Program-made: the position numbers and the translations under genes | In this document: positions 42,901-51,636 of the stretch, piece after piece | How the letters are laid out: the number at the start of each line of letters is the position of its first letter | Numbering within the stretch: position 1 is the stretch's first letter | Notes under the pieces: model-generated | Told to the model about the DNA's origin: nothing | Seen by the model: the letters and a program-made list of their open reading frames with translations, nothing else | The model's database searches: none | DNA from: Alcanivorax sp. | GTDB lineage: Bacteria > Pseudomonadota > Gammaproteobacteria > Pseudomonadales > Alcanivoracaceae | Direction: 5' to 3' | DNA length: 64,000 nucleotides | NCBI RefSeq assembly: GCF_002726155.1 | Contig: NZ_PBSH01000039.1 | Span: 62,001-126,000, forward strand

Positions 42901-45057
42901 GGCACCCTCTTGATGTATGACTCTGCGACTATCCGCAGCGACCTGAGCGGTACCGGTGCGCTAATCGTGAAGGGCCACGGGGCCTTGGATCTGGAAGGCA
43001 ACAATGACTTCTCCGGCGGCCTAATGATTGCCGGCGGCATTGTGCAGGGTGAGGTCAGCGCATTGGGCTCCGGTTTCATCGAGAATAACGCTGATCTTGT
43101 GCTGCTGGATGCCGGGCAAGCCGAGCTGGGCAATGACCTGTTCGGCTCCGGCTCGATCAGTGTGAGCGGCGGGGGCGAGGTTCGCCTGACTGGCAACAAT
43201 GCCCTTTTTGACGGCGATTTCGGCCTGTTTAACGGTACCTTGATCGGTGACACGGATTCCTTTGGCAGCGCTGCCATCTGGAGCCGGACTCTTCTGGTGC
43301 TGGATCAAACCGCAGATGGGGTGTTCGACAACGTACTAACAGGCAGCGGTGATCTGCAAAAAACCGGCAGTGGTGAAGTTTCTCTGGCCCAGGATGCCAC
43401 CGCCTTCACGGGCAACACCGTGATTCAGCAGGGGCGGCTCAATGCCAACAGCAACTGGAGCAACAGTGCCTTCACTGTAGAAAACAACGCCGTGCTCGGC
43501 GGTACCGGTCAGGTGGGTGATACCACCATCGAGTCCGGCGGTACGCTGGCCGCGGGCAACTCCATTGGCACCTTGAATGTCAACGGCGACCTGACCTTCA
43601 ACAGCGGCAGCCAGCTGGCACTGGAAGTGGATCCGGTCAGCACCAGCAGCGACCGAATCGAGGTCAGCGGGCAGGCGAATCTGGCAGGGTCTGTGTTGCA
43701 TGTGGGCAACGACGGTACCTATCTGCCCTTTAGTACCTATACCTTTCTCAATGCGGCCGGGGGAATCAATGGCCAGTTTGATGACGTGAGCTCCAGTTAT
43801 GCGTTTCTGAACCCGGTGTTGAGTTATGGCAGTAATAGCGCGTCGCTGGAATTGCTGCGCAATGACCAGTCGTTTGCCAGTGCTGCCCTTACTGACAATC
43901 AGCGAGCGGTGGCCAACAACGTGGATGGCATGGCCATGACGCACAGTCTCTATCGGCAGGTGTTGCAGATGAGCAGGGCGCAGGCCGCTGATGCTTTCCA
44001 GGCGTTTAGTGGTGACAGCTTGCTGGCCGGTTTGACGGCCGGGCAGCAGCTGCAGCAGCGCTTCGCCATCGGCATGCGCCAGCGTGGCCGCAACGTGGGC
44101 GGGCAGTCCGGTGGTGGCATGGATGCCCGTTTGTCGCAGCAGTTGCAGGCGCTGGCGGCGCCGTCCGACCCTTATGCGCAGGCCGCCGCAGCCGGCCTGG
44201 TGGCTCCGGCCGCGGGCGACGGTGCGGTGGGCAAACGCAACGGTGTCTGGGTGCAGGCCCAGTCCTCCCGCTTTGAAGAAGATAGCCAGGGAGATATCGG
44301 CAATGCAGCCTATGCTTTCCGGGGAGACCAGCTAGCACTGGGTGTCGATCATCAGTGGGATCACTGGCTGCTAGGTGTTGCAGCGGGCAGTGCGGATGGC
44401 ACGTTGGATTACGACAATCGTCAGGCCGATGGTGATGTGTCCTCGTGGTTTGCTGGCCTGTATGGCCGCTGGAGCAGTGCGGGGGCCTGGTTCCTGCGCG
44501 GCGATCTGAGTTATGGCAGCAGCGATGTGTCCCAGCAGCGCATTGTCATGGGGGCACCGGCGGAATCGGACAGCAGCGTGGATGCCCTGCGGGTGGCGCT
44601 GGAATCCGGTTGGGACCTGGCCTGGGGGGAAAATGGTTTGCATCCCTACGCGATGGTTTCCATGACCCGTATCGAGCGGGACGGCTTTCGCGAAACCGGC
44701 GGCGGCATCGCCGGCCTGACTGTGGACGACAGTGAGCTAAACAGTGGCGAAGCCTGGCTGGGGGCGGACCTGTCCCGCGCCTTTGTGGTGGGGGGCGACT
44801 GGCTGGTGGCAGAAGGCGGGTTGGCGGTGGTGCAACCCTTTGGCGATACCCAGACAGAACAGACCGCTCGCTTTGCCGGTGCTCAACAGGGCTTCACGGT
44901 GTACGGCGCGGACCAGGACGACACCCAACTGGCCGCCAATGCCGGCGCTGAATGGTTCATGACCGACGACTTTTCTCTATGGCTGGGATACCGCGGGCGC
45001 TTTGGTGGGGATACCGAAAGCCACGGTGGGCTGCTCAGTGCCAACCTGACCTGGTAA
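39940..45057 (+). CDS. Large autotransporter adhesin with Gly-rich passenger
   Basis: A 1705-residue autotransporter. A signal peptide ends near LIAWSAS. The passenger starts with a D-G-rich stretch, then a Gly/Ala/Asp-rich block (about residues 200-350; GGDGGQGGAGGTAGADG) like PE_PGRS low-complexity. Several autotransporter-associated beta-strand repeats follow, such as LIKNGAGNYSL, LMKTGEGTLVLGGSNDYVG and LQKTGSGEVSLAQDATAFTG. The C-terminal ~275 residues form the beta barrel (NGVWVQAQSSRFEED to LLSANLTW). ATG 39940 is chosen because it opens a normal signal peptide; a longer frame starts within the upstream gap. Probable surface adhesin. Confidence 0.88.
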   Translation: MSQFSQRHIGGRCLVRAGFYPVSSAVFSLLLLFPLIAWSASDGADGTGHDGVTGGHGEDGQDGVHIGGKGGDGASLVYTGSAPVAVSTTPYIDADTTDLTTLAGINNGDQFTVTVDGTAHRITIYTGNTLEDVAAEIDQVLSPYEMRAEIDAEPSGDNGRLEIHGARNFLDLRILNVTGTPFSSTGLTFPTLPGTLGIAARPFSHGGNGGDGGDGTELGDGNFYFALDSAGGAGGAGGHSDYFYGNGGHGGNGGVGMTATSDDDDYTFFSGSEAVGGAGGKGGDGGAGGIGGDGGDGGVGFLALQDGRLDIKAGALLAGGDGGQGGAGGTAGADGIGGYGISGSNLEVNLAGTVNAGANQATAIHFASGDNRLTLESGYSLGGNVLANGSNDVVALGGDVDGTFDTNGVGSTFQGFEGFEKTGASTWTLTGTRPQDWWVREGTLQGSADNLGGNILNDGHVLIDDGFANEYEGQITGSGSVTWNVNDIHKSNAQTYTGLTHIMSGYITVNSAVPFVGDILLEAGTQITANSVTGSAQYDGVISGEGRFLKNGGNVTWTGDHTGFTGVTGLYNSAHLTLGTGGSTGSIVGDVLFGGTPGTLEINRGNDYFYDGIIFGTGNLIKNGAGNYSLSADHSMTGNATVNAGGMFVNGAMNGVAFTVNDGGLLGGSGSLGNITVQSGGTLAPGDGLGTLSINGNLTLAQGSLLDFEFGAPGSDFSTPGQSDSVTVNGDLAINGATLALNDTGSFGPGLYRLFDYTGTFSESNGGLQLANPDPSLSLQYLSGNQQINLLNTGGLTLNFWNANGLASGTTQGGGDGTWTATNAVWTDATGAATGPMIPRPGFAIFAGDAGTVTISDADGAVEADGLQFASDGYNVIGDGLTLTGADGEIRVGDGSAASSGYEAAIYSVISGSNGLMKTGEGTLVLGGSNDYVGDTVIAAGTLRSVKYDALGDASNRLVLDGGAFHVEGPAMIDLFNRYQLALGSQGGTLLMYDSATIRSDLSGTGALIVKGHGALDLEGNNDFSGGLMIAGGIVQGEVSALGSGFIENNADLVLLDAGQAELGNDLFGSGSISVSGGGEVRLTGNNALFDGDFGLFNGTLIGDTDSFGSAAIWSRTLLVLDQTADGVFDNVLTGSGDLQKTGSGEVSLAQDATAFTGNTVIQQGRLNANSNWSNSAFTVENNAVLGGTGQVGDTTIESGGTLAAGNSIGTLNVNGDLTFNSGSQLALEVDPVSTSSDRIEVSGQANLAGSVLHVGNDGTYLPFSTYTFLNAAGGINGQFDDVSSSYAFLNPVLSYGSNSASLELLRNDQSFASAALTDNQRAVANNVDGMAMTHSLYRQVLQMSRAQAADAFQAFSGDSLLAGLTAGQQLQQRFAIGMRQRGRNVGGQSGGGMDARLSQQLQALAAPSDPYAQAAAAGLVAPAAGDGAVGKRNGVWVQAQSSRFEEDSQGDIGNAAYAFRGDQLALGVDHQWDHWLLGVAAGSADGTLDYDNRQADGDVSSWFAGLYGRWSSAGAWFLRGDLSYGSSDVSQQRIVMGAPAESDSSVDALRVALESGWDLAWGENGLHPYAMVSMTRIERDGFRETGGGIAGLTVDDSELNSGEAWLGADLSRAFVVGGDWLVAEGGLAVVQPFGDTQTEQTARFAGAQQGFTVYGADQDDTQLAANAGAEWFMTDDFSLWLGYRGRFGGDTESHGGLLSANLTW

Positions 45058-45067
45058 GGAATTAACC

Positions 45068-45694
45068 ATGAAAAAATGCAATACGTTGGCCGTAGTGGCT
45101 AGCTGTGTCGGTCTCTTTCTGGGCGGCTGCGCGGGCAAGGCGCCTGATGATGCCTGGCCGGGATATCGCACCGACGGTAAGGGGGCGTTGTTAAAAACCA
45201 CCGACGGCAATTGCTGGCGGACGGCGGACTGGACCGAAGACAAGGCGGTGCCGGAATGCGATGTGGCGCTCATCGGAGAGCCGGTGGTGGTAGTGAAGAG
45301 TGAGGCATCAACAAAAAAAGTGGCGCCAGACACGGTGGCACCGGAACGGTTACGGGTGACCTTTGCGTTTGACTCCGCCGTCCTGACTGACGAAAGCCGG
45401 ATCGCGCTGAAAGCTTGGTATCAGAATGTGGCAAGCCTTGAGGGACCGGTGGTGGCAGTGAATGGCTACAGTGATCCTTTGGGCGGTGCCGCCTATAACC
45501 AGCATCTGGCCGACCAGCGGGCACAGGCGGTAGCCACCTGGTGGAAAGAACAGGGCGGCAGCATTGCCACGCTACAGGTGGAAGGGCACGGCGAAGACAC
45601 GGCGGTTTCCGGATCGCGCTGTCAGTCGGTATCGGCTGATGAATTGAAAGCCTGCTACCGGCAGGATAGACGTGTCGAGTTGCAGGTTCAGTAA
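45068..45694 (+). CDS. OmpA-like lipoprotein cotranscribed with the autotransporter
   Basis: A 208-residue lipoprotein (lipobox LFLGGC) with an OmpA_C domain in its second half. It has RVTFAFDSAVLTDESRIALKAW, then VNGYSDPLGGAAYNQHLADQRAQAV, then EGHGEDTA and the closing RQDRRVELQVQ. The diaminopimelate-binding D and R residues (D in GYSDP, R in DQRAQ) are present. It should tether the outer membrane to peptidoglycan. GGAATTAACC precedes the ATG 10 bp after the autotransporter stop, so the two are one operon. It may aid autotransporter assembly or anchoring. Confidence 0.9.
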   Translation: MKKCNTLAVVASCVGLFLGGCAGKAPDDAWPGYRTDGKGALLKTTDGNCWRTADWTEDKAVPECDVALIGEPVVVVKSEASTKKVAPDTVAPERLRVTFAFDSAVLTDESRIALKAWYQNVASLEGPVVAVNGYSDPLGGAAYNQHLADQRAQAVATWWKEQGGSIATLQVEGHGEDTAVSGSRCQSVSADELKACYRQDRRVELQVQ

Positions 45695-45798
45695 CGTCGC
45701 GGGTTGTGCCTTCTTTCATGTCGCAAAAGAAAGGGGGGGCAGGTTGTCGCAAGGTATGCCCCTTGGCCTTGCAAGCAGGCTTCAGGTAAAGGGCAGTG

Positions 45799-47286
45799 TC
45801 AGCCCTGCTGCACATTTTGTCTGTAGCTTAGCGCCTCGCGAAGGTGGTCCCGCTCCACCTCTGGACTGTTATCCAGATCGGCAATGGTGCGGGCGACCCG
45901 CGCGCTACGATGCAGGGAACGGGCCGATAAACCCAGCCGGTTCATGACCCCCGCCAGCCAGTCCCGGTGCCGGCGCAGCATCGGTTCCAGTTTGTCGCTG
46001 CCCAGTTCCCGGTTCAGTCGCTGTTGCCGGTGCCATTGTTGTTTCCATGCATGGCGCACCCGTTGGGCTACGGCTTCGCTGGTTTCCCCTTCCTTGTCAC
46101 CCAGCAGCTCCCTTGCCTCAACGGCGGGCACATCCAGATGCAGGTCAATGCGGTCCAGTAATGGGCCGGACAGCTTGCCCTGATAGCGTTTGGCTTTTTC
46201 GCATCGATAACCGCAGCTCTTTTCCGGATCCCCCAGATACCCACAGGGGCAGGGGTTCATGGCGGCCACCAACTGAAAGCGGGCGGGAAAGGTGAGTTGC
46301 TGGGCGGCGCGGGCAATGCTGACTTCACCGGTTTCCAGTGGCTCACGCATGACTTCCAGCACTTTGCGGTCGAACTCCGGGAGTTCATCGAGAAACAGGA
46401 TGCCGTGATGGGCCAGGGAAATTTCCCCAGGCCGCGGGTAACTGCCGCCGCCGACCAAGGCTGTTGCCGAGGAGGTATGGTGCGGTGCCCGGTAAGGGCG
46501 TTGATAGAACAATTGGCTGTTGCGCGGCTGTTTGAGTGAATGAATGGCTGCAACTTCCAGAGCCTGGGCCGTGCGCATGGGCGGCATCAGCCCGGGCAGG
46601 CGCGAGGCCAGCATGCTCTTCCCGGCACCGGGAGGCCCGCATAAAAGCAGGGAGTGTCCGCCCGCTGCGGCAATTTCCAGCACTCGTTTGGCGGTTTGCT
46701 GACCTCGAATTTCCGACAGGCAGCCGCCCTGGTGGCGCAGGTTGGCGGGCGGCTGACACTGATGGGGTTCCAGGCGCTGCTGGCCTGTGAGATGGGCCGC
46801 GACCCGGGCTAGCTGGTCGGCGGCGAGGGTCGAAGTGCCGGGGAGGCTGGCTTCTTCGGCGTTATCAATGGCAACCACGAGAGTGCGATCTTCAGCCAGA
46901 CAGGCAAGGGAGGAAGGCAGCATGCCGGAAACGGGATTGAGCTGGCCGTTCAGCGACAGTTCGCCAACAAACTCGTAGTTATCGGTGGTGATGTTACCCA
47001 GTTGGCCACTGGCTATCAGGATGCCCAGTGCAATAGCCAGATCAAAACGCCCGCCATCCTTGGGCAAATCCGCCGGGGCCAGGCTCACGGTGATGCGCCT
47101 CTGGGGAAAATCGAAACCGCTGTTAACCAGCGCGGAGCGGACCCGATCGCGGCTTTCGCGAACCGCGGTATCACCCAATCCAACGATAGTGAATGCGGGC
47201 AGGCCCGGCGCCAGATGGGTTTCTACTCGTACGGTGCGGGCTTCAATGCCTACCGGTGCCCGGCTGTATAGCAGCGCATGCGTCAC
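45799..47286 (-). CDS. comM: YifB/ComM-family AAA+ ATPase
   Basis: A 495-residue magnesium-chelatase-like ATPase. The N-terminal ChlI-like domain carries VGIEARTVRVETHLAPGLPAF. The Walker A is GPPGAGKSMLASRLPGL (near residue 216), the Walker B FLDELPEF, and a CPCGYLGDPEKSCGYRCE cysteine cluster follows. The C-terminus is the Mg_chelatase_C block. ComM/YifB is a hexameric branch-migration helicase for integrating transforming DNA. It is cytoplasmic and monocistronic. The C-terminal residues run to a minus-strand stop before the OmpA-like gene. Confidence 0.92.
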   Translation of the reverse strand: MTHALLYSRAPVGIEARTVRVETHLAPGLPAFTIVGLGDTAVRESRDRVRSALVNSGFDFPQRRITVSLAPADLPKDGGRFDLAIALGILIASGQLGNITTDNYEFVGELSLNGQLNPVSGMLPSSLACLAEDRTLVVAIDNAEEASLPGTSTLAADQLARVAAHLTGQQRLEPHQCQPPANLRHQGGCLSEIRGQQTAKRVLEIAAAGGHSLLLCGPPGAGKSMLASRLPGLMPPMRTAQALEVAAIHSLKQPRNSQLFYQRPYRAPHHTSSATALVGGGSYPRPGEISLAHHGILFLDELPEFDRKVLEVMREPLETGEVSIARAAQQLTFPARFQLVAAMNPCPCGYLGDPEKSCGYRCEKAKRYQGKLSGPLLDRIDLHLDVPAVEARELLGDKEGETSEAVAQRVRHAWKQQWHRQQRLNRELGSDKLEPMLRRHRDWLAGVMNRLGLSARSLHRSARVARTIADLDNSPEVERDHLREALSYRQNVQQG

Positions 47287-47419
47287 GTTTCCTCACAAAT
47301 TCAATGGGTTGTGAGGCAGTGTACGGTGGGAGGGCCTACGTATCTGTGCGAGGTTGGTGGCGGCAGACGTAGGAAATCGGACTGTCTGTAGGGGGCGTTA
47401 CGACGATCAGGCTTGGTTA

Positions 47420-47518
47420 GTTACGAGTTACGAGTTACGAGAAGCGAGAAGCGAGAAGCGAAAACCCGGGGTGGGTTTGTTTTTCGATACTCGTCACTCG
47501 TCACTCGTTTCTCGCTTT
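47420..47518. repeat. Palindromic element of 7-bp iterations
   Basis: Left arm (GTTACGA)x3 (GAAGCGA)x3 at 47420-47461. Right arm TCGATAC, TCGTCAC, TCGTCAC, TCGTTTC and TCGCTTT at 47484-47518 reads as GNNNNA-type heptamers on the other strand. It fills the gap between comM and ubiK; nothing else is seen there. Confidence 0.78.
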
Positions 47519-47552
47519 TTGGCAGTGAAGGTTCGGTAGGCGCAAACGCTGA

Positions 47553-47801
47553 TCAAGCGTCTGCTGACTTTTCCAGCTCGGCCACCTGTTTCTCCAGCGC
47601 TTCCAGTTTTTCCCGGGTGCGCAGCAGTACTTGCTGCTGGATATCAAACTCTTCCCGGGTAATGAGATCCAGCCGGCTGACCGTTTCCGCCAGCACACTG
47701 CGCACGTTGCGTTCCACTTCGCTGCGCAGGCCACCCAGGTCGGTGGGCAGGCGGCGGCTGATGTCGGCCATAAGGCGGTCGATAAAAGGCTGATCGGGCA
47801 T
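47553..47801 (-). CDS. ubiK: Ubiquinone biosynthesis accessory factor UbiK (BMFP family)
   Basis: An 82-residue protein with a short N-terminal amphipathic part (IDRLMADISRRL) and a C-terminal coiled coil (REEFDIQQQVLLRTREKLEALEKQVAELE). This is the UbiK/YqiC layout: a trimeric membrane-associated factor helping UbiJ in ubiquinone biosynthesis. The start at 47801 (MPDQPFIDR) matches the family; the open frame upstream is not coding. AAGGA lies before it. It is divergent from the glnK-amtB operon and shares its upstream region. Confidence 0.9.
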   Translation of the reverse strand: MPDQPFIDRLMADISRRLPTDLGGLRSEVERNVRSVLAETVSRLDLITREEFDIQQQVLLRTREKLEALEKQVAELEKSADA

Positions 47802-47883
47802 GACAACGGCGTCCTTGTAATGATGCGCGGATGGTAGCACGGTGTGCGGGGGCGAGGCACCGGGTGGCGCCGGGCAGTGGTTC

Positions 47884-47917
47884 TGCACCAACTTGGAACT
47901 CGCCCCATTGTGGTGCG
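47884..47917 (+). promoter_or_regulatory. Two NtrC-like enhancer sites
   Basis: TGCACCA at 47884 is a perfect left NtrC half, with a weak right half. CGCCCCATTGTGGTGCG at 47901 follows TGCAC-N7-GTGCA in 7 of 10 conserved bases. They lie about 95 bp upstream of the sigma-54 promoter, the usual enhancer distance. Confidence 0.55.
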
Positions 47918-47960
47918 CTATAATGGCGCGCTCGGTCTGGATGTTGAATCCGGACTGTGA

Positions 47961-48452
<492 letters not shown>

Positions 48453-48525
48453 GTTTTACCGTGTTTTGAATTGACCCATGCCAGGGCTTTAGGAAAACAC
48501 GCTTCCATTTTCGGAGGGTTGCATT

Positions 48526-49773
48526 GTGGAAAACCAAATTTTTGAACTGAAATACGCGCTGGATACATTTTATTTCCTGATTTGTGGCGCGTTGGTCATG
48601 TGGATGGCGGCAGGTTTTGCCATGCTTGAAGCGGGCCTGGTGCGTGCCAAAAACACCACCGAAATTCTCACCAAGAACGTGGCCTTGTTTGCCATTGCCA
48701 GCACCATGTACATGGTGTGCGGTTACGCCATCATGTACGACGGCGCCATCTTCCTGTCCGGGATTGTGGGTGACGGTGTTGCCGGTGCAGAAGAAGCGGC
48801 GACCTACGCGCCTTCTGCGGACTTCTTCTTCCAGGTTGTGTTTGTTGCAACCGCCATGTCCATCGTATCCGGTGCTGTGGCAGAACGGATGAAGTTGTGG
48901 GCATTCCTGGTCTTTGCGGTCGTGATGACCGGTGTTATCTACCCGCTGGAAGGTTCCTGGACCTGGGGCGGTGCGGATGTCTTCGGCCTGTATAACCTGG
49001 GCGATCTGGGCTTCTCTGACTTCGCCGGTTCCGGCATCGTACACATGGCGGGTGCTGCTGCTGCCCTGGCTGGTGTGCTGTTGCTGGGTGCTCGTAAAGG
49101 CAAGTACGGCCCGAACGGTGAAGTGCACGCTATCCCGGGTTCCAACCTGCCGCTGGCGGCACTGGGTACCTTCATCCTGTGGTTGGGCTGGTTCGGCTTT
49201 AACGGTGGCTCTGTGCTGGCAACGTCCAGTGTGGGCGACTCCAACTCGGTTGCGGTTGTATTCATGAACACGAACGCCGCTGCTGCTGGTGGTGCCATTG
49301 CTGCGCTGATCGTTGGCCGTATCCTGTTCGGCAAAGCCGACCTGACCATGCTGCTTAACGGCGCCCTGGCTGGCCTGGTAGCGATCACCGCCGAGCCCTC
49401 TACACCGACTGCCCTGCAGGCGACCCTGTTCGGTGCCCTGGGTGGTGTGCTGGTGGTATTCAGCATCCTGACTCTGGACAAGCTGAAGATTGATGATCCG
49501 GTAGGTGCGATCTCCGTACACGGTGTGGTTGGTTTCCTGGGCCTGATGCTGGTGCCGGTAACTAACCCGCTGACCGATGACGGTGGCGCCAGCTTCTCTG
49601 GCCAGCTGATCGGTGCTGTGACCATCTTCACCTGGGTGTTCGTCGCAAGCCTGGTGGTGTGGGGTATCCTGAAAGTGGTAATGGGTATCCGCGTCAGCGA
49701 AGAAGAAGAGTACGAAGGCATGGATATCGCAGACTGCGGTATGGAAGCCTACCCTGAGTTTGTGAAGGGTTAA
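48526..49773 (+). CDS. amtB: Ammonium transporter AmtB
   Basis: A 415-residue, 11-helix ammonium channel. The pore twin histidines lie in GSGIVHMAG and ISVHGVVG, and GWFGFNGGS and FMNTNAAAAGG are family signatures. The C-terminus EGMDIADCGMEAYPEF is the cytoplasmic tail that binds GlnK. The start is GTG 48526 with GGAGGG eight bases upstream. No cleavable signal peptide is evident. It is cotranscribed with glnK and should be made under nitrogen limitation. It ends before a heptamer repeat and terminator. Confidence 0.96.
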   Translation: MENQIFELKYALDTFYFLICGALVMWMAAGFAMLEAGLVRAKNTTEILTKNVALFAIASTMYMVCGYAIMYDGAIFLSGIVGDGVAGAEEAATYAPSADFFFQVVFVATAMSIVSGAVAERMKLWAFLVFAVVMTGVIYPLEGSWTWGGADVFGLYNLGDLGFSDFAGSGIVHMAGAAAALAGVLLLGARKGKYGPNGEVHAIPGSNLPLAALGTFILWLGWFGFNGGSVLATSSVGDSNSVAVVFMNTNAAAAGGAIAALIVGRILFGKADLTMLLNGALAGLVAITAEPSTPTALQATLFGALGGVLVVFSILTLDKLKIDDPVGAISVHGVVGFLGLMLVPVTNPLTDDGGASFSGQLIGAVTIFTWVFVASLVVWGILKVVMGIRVSEEEEYEGMDIADCGMEAYPEFVKG

Positions 49774-49788
49774 TAAGAGACGCAAAAA

Positions 49789-49809
49789 GCAACACGCGTC
49801 ATGCAACAC
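49789..49809. repeat. Three 7-bp iterations
   Basis: GCAACAC, GCGTCAT and GCAACAC sit between the amtB stop and its terminator, the same placing as at 38.5 kb. Confidence 0.65.
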
Positions 49810-49810
49810 G

Positions 49811-49841
49811 AAAAGCCCCGGCCAGTTGGTCGGGGCTTTTT
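49811..49841 (+). terminator. Rho-independent terminator after amtB
   Basis: AAAAGCCCCG...CGGGGCTTTTT with an inner GCC/GGT pair around the loop. Confidence 0.92.
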
Positions 49842-49875
49842 CAATTTTGTTGGCTCTCGAAAACCGACGAAAACG

Positions 49876-49987
49876 CTGTAGGAGTTCCCTTCCAGGGGAC
49901 GAACCGTGAGAAGTCAGCCCGGCTCCAGCAAACCTTCGAGCATTCCTGTTAGCCGTTGGTTCGTCCCCTGGAAGGGAACTCCTACAG
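49876..49987. repeat. REP-like inverted pair (type TGTAGGAGTTCC)
   Basis: Left unit CTGTAGGAGTTCCCTTCCAG (then GGGACGAACC) and right unit GGTTCGTCCCCTGGAAGGGA (then ACTCCTACAG) are near-perfect inverted copies about 50 bp apart, in the amtB-rlmI gap. Confidence 0.82.
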
Positions 49988-50088
49988 GATCTCTTTGTGT
50001 GTTCGTGCGCAGCTGCCTCTGTCGTTGAACGTGGCATTCTCTCCCTGTGTTATCATCCCTCCCTTTCCGGCCAGCTGATGTATGCACC

Positions 50089-51285
50089 ATGACCGAACCG
50101 ACTGTTATTCGCCTGCGCAAAAATGAAGAGCGCCGCCTGAAGGCGGGCCATCTGTGGGTCTACGCCAACGAAATTGATACCCGGCAAACCCCACTCAAGG
50201 ATTTGTCTGCCGGTACCTGTGTTGTGGAAGACAGCCGTGGCAAGCCTCTGGGCCGTGCCCTGCTTAGCCCCCATTCGCTGATTGCTGCTCGCCTTTACAG
50301 CCGTGATGTTAAGCAGGCGTTGTCGCGCAGTTTTTTCAAGAAGCGGATTGAGCAGGCGCTGACCTTGCGCGAGCAATTGTTTGATGATGCCTGTTACCGC
50401 TTGATCTACGGCGAAGCCGATGGCCTGCCTGGCCTGGTAGTGGATCGTTTCCATGACGTGTTGGTGGTGCAGACCGGCTCCGGTGCCATGGAAGCGCACC
50501 TTGAGGTGATTGTCAGTGCCCTGGATGCGGTGCTGGCGCCGACTCACATCATTGCCAAAAACGAAGCGGCCGCCCGTGAGATTGAAGGGCTGGATCGTTA
50601 CACCAAGGCATTGAAAGGCGAGATGCTGGACGAAGTCAGCCTCACGGAAAACGGTGCCAAATTTGTAGCACCGTTAGCGGAAGGGCAAAAGACCGGGTGG
50701 TTCTACGATCACCGTGTTGCCCGCCAGAAAATGCAGGCCCTGGCCAAGGGCGCTCGCGTGCTGGATGTGTTCAGTTACTGTGGCGGTTGGGGCGTGCAGG
50801 CCGCATTGGCCGGAGCGGAATCGGTAACCTGTGTGGATGGTTCCGAAGTCGCCACGGATTATGTGCATCGCAACGCAGAGCTGAATGGTGTCGCTGACAC
50901 GGTGGGCAGCATTCAGGGCGATGCGTTTGCGGCCATGAAGCAGTTGATCGCGGATGGGGAAAAGTACGATCTGGTGGTGCTGGACCCGCCGGCGTTCATC
51001 AAGCGCAAAAAAGATTTCAAGAATGGCCTGGCCGGTTATCACGCCATTAACGAGCTGGCCATGCGTTTGGTAAAACCGGGTGGCTATCTGGTGTCCGCGT
51101 CTTGTTCCATGCATATGCCCGCAGAGCGTTTGCTTGATGTGGTGCACAGCAGTGCCCGACACATTGATCGCAGTATTCAGGTGGTGGGCTATGAAGGGCA
51201 GGGGCCGGATCATCCGGTTCACCCGGCCATTGCGGAAACCGCGTACCTGAAGACCTGGTTCTGCCGGGTGCTGTTCAGCCTGTAG
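50089..51285 (+). CDS. rlmI: 23S rRNA m5C1962 methyltransferase RlmI
   Basis: A 398-residue class I SAM methyltransferase. A PUA domain at the N-terminus (EERRLKAGHLWVYANEID) is followed by a linker and the catalytic core. The SAM loop is VLDVFSYCGGWGVQAALAGA, the DPPAF motif lies in LVVLDPPAFIKRKKDFKNG, and the catalytic cysteine lies in SASCSMHM. These fit RlmI, which methylates C1962 of 23S rRNA. ATG 50089 is chosen to begin the PUA domain. The next gene follows 11 bp after the stop, so they are probably cotranscribed. Confidence 0.92.
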   Translation: MTEPTVIRLRKNEERRLKAGHLWVYANEIDTRQTPLKDLSAGTCVVEDSRGKPLGRALLSPHSLIAARLYSRDVKQALSRSFFKKRIEQALTLREQLFDDACYRLIYGEADGLPGLVVDRFHDVLVVQTGSGAMEAHLEVIVSALDAVLAPTHIIAKNEAAAREIEGLDRYTKALKGEMLDEVSLTENGAKFVAPLAEGQKTGWFYDHRVARQKMQALAKGARVLDVFSYCGGWGVQAALAGAESVTCVDGSEVATDYVHRNAELNGVADTVGSIQGDAFAAMKQLIADGEKYDLVVLDPPAFIKRKKDFKNGLAGYHAINELAMRLVKPGGYLVSASCSMHMPAERLLDVVHSSARHIDRSIQVVGYEGQGPDHPVHPAIAETAYLKTWFCRVLFSL

Positions 51286-51296
51286 AGTGGTTACGA

Positions 51297-51620
51297 ATGG
51301 ATTTCGTCTTTGCCTTTACCGCCCTGTTCCTGAAAGCCATGGTGTTGGGCGCCCCTTTTTTTGCCGGCTTCCTGGTGGTGATTGTCGGGCTCGGGCAATG
51401 GGTGGGGTATCGCGAAGGCTGGAGCCGGTTTGATGCGTTCTACTGGTCGATGATCACAGCGCTGACGGTGGGGTATGGTGATCTGCGCCCGTCGCGTAAA
51501 AGCACCAAGTTCATGGCGATACTGGTAGCCATTGTGGGGATCATGTTCAGCGGGGTCTTTGTGGCGGTAACCGTGGCGGCAGCCACCGAAGCCTTCAGGA
51601 CCTATATGATCGGTGCCTGA
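51297..51620 (+). CDS. Two-helix potassium channel subunit
   Basis: A 107-residue membrane protein of the two-transmembrane K+ channel kind: helix 1 (about 5-33), a re-entrant pore with the selectivity filter TVGYGD in ALTVGYGDLRPS, and helix 2 (about 78-100). It lacks any cytoplasmic regulatory domain, as in minimal KcsA-like channels. It should tetramerise in the inner membrane. It starts 12 bp after rlmI. The gating signal is not visible. It faces the minus-strand SnoaL-like gene. Confidence 0.9.
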   Translation: MDFVFAFTALFLKAMVLGAPFFAGFLVVIVGLGQWVGYREGWSRFDAFYWSMITALTVGYGDLRPSRKSTKFMAILVAIVGIMFSGVFVAVTVAAATEAFRTYMIGA

Positions 51621-51636
51621 AGGCGGTGCCTCTTCT

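Noticed and set aside
45700..45790. Terminator or small RNA downstream of the OmpA-like gene
   Set aside because: A TTCTTT / AAAGAA pair and a run of Gs are present, but the stem is weak and no clear U-tract or promoter supports it.
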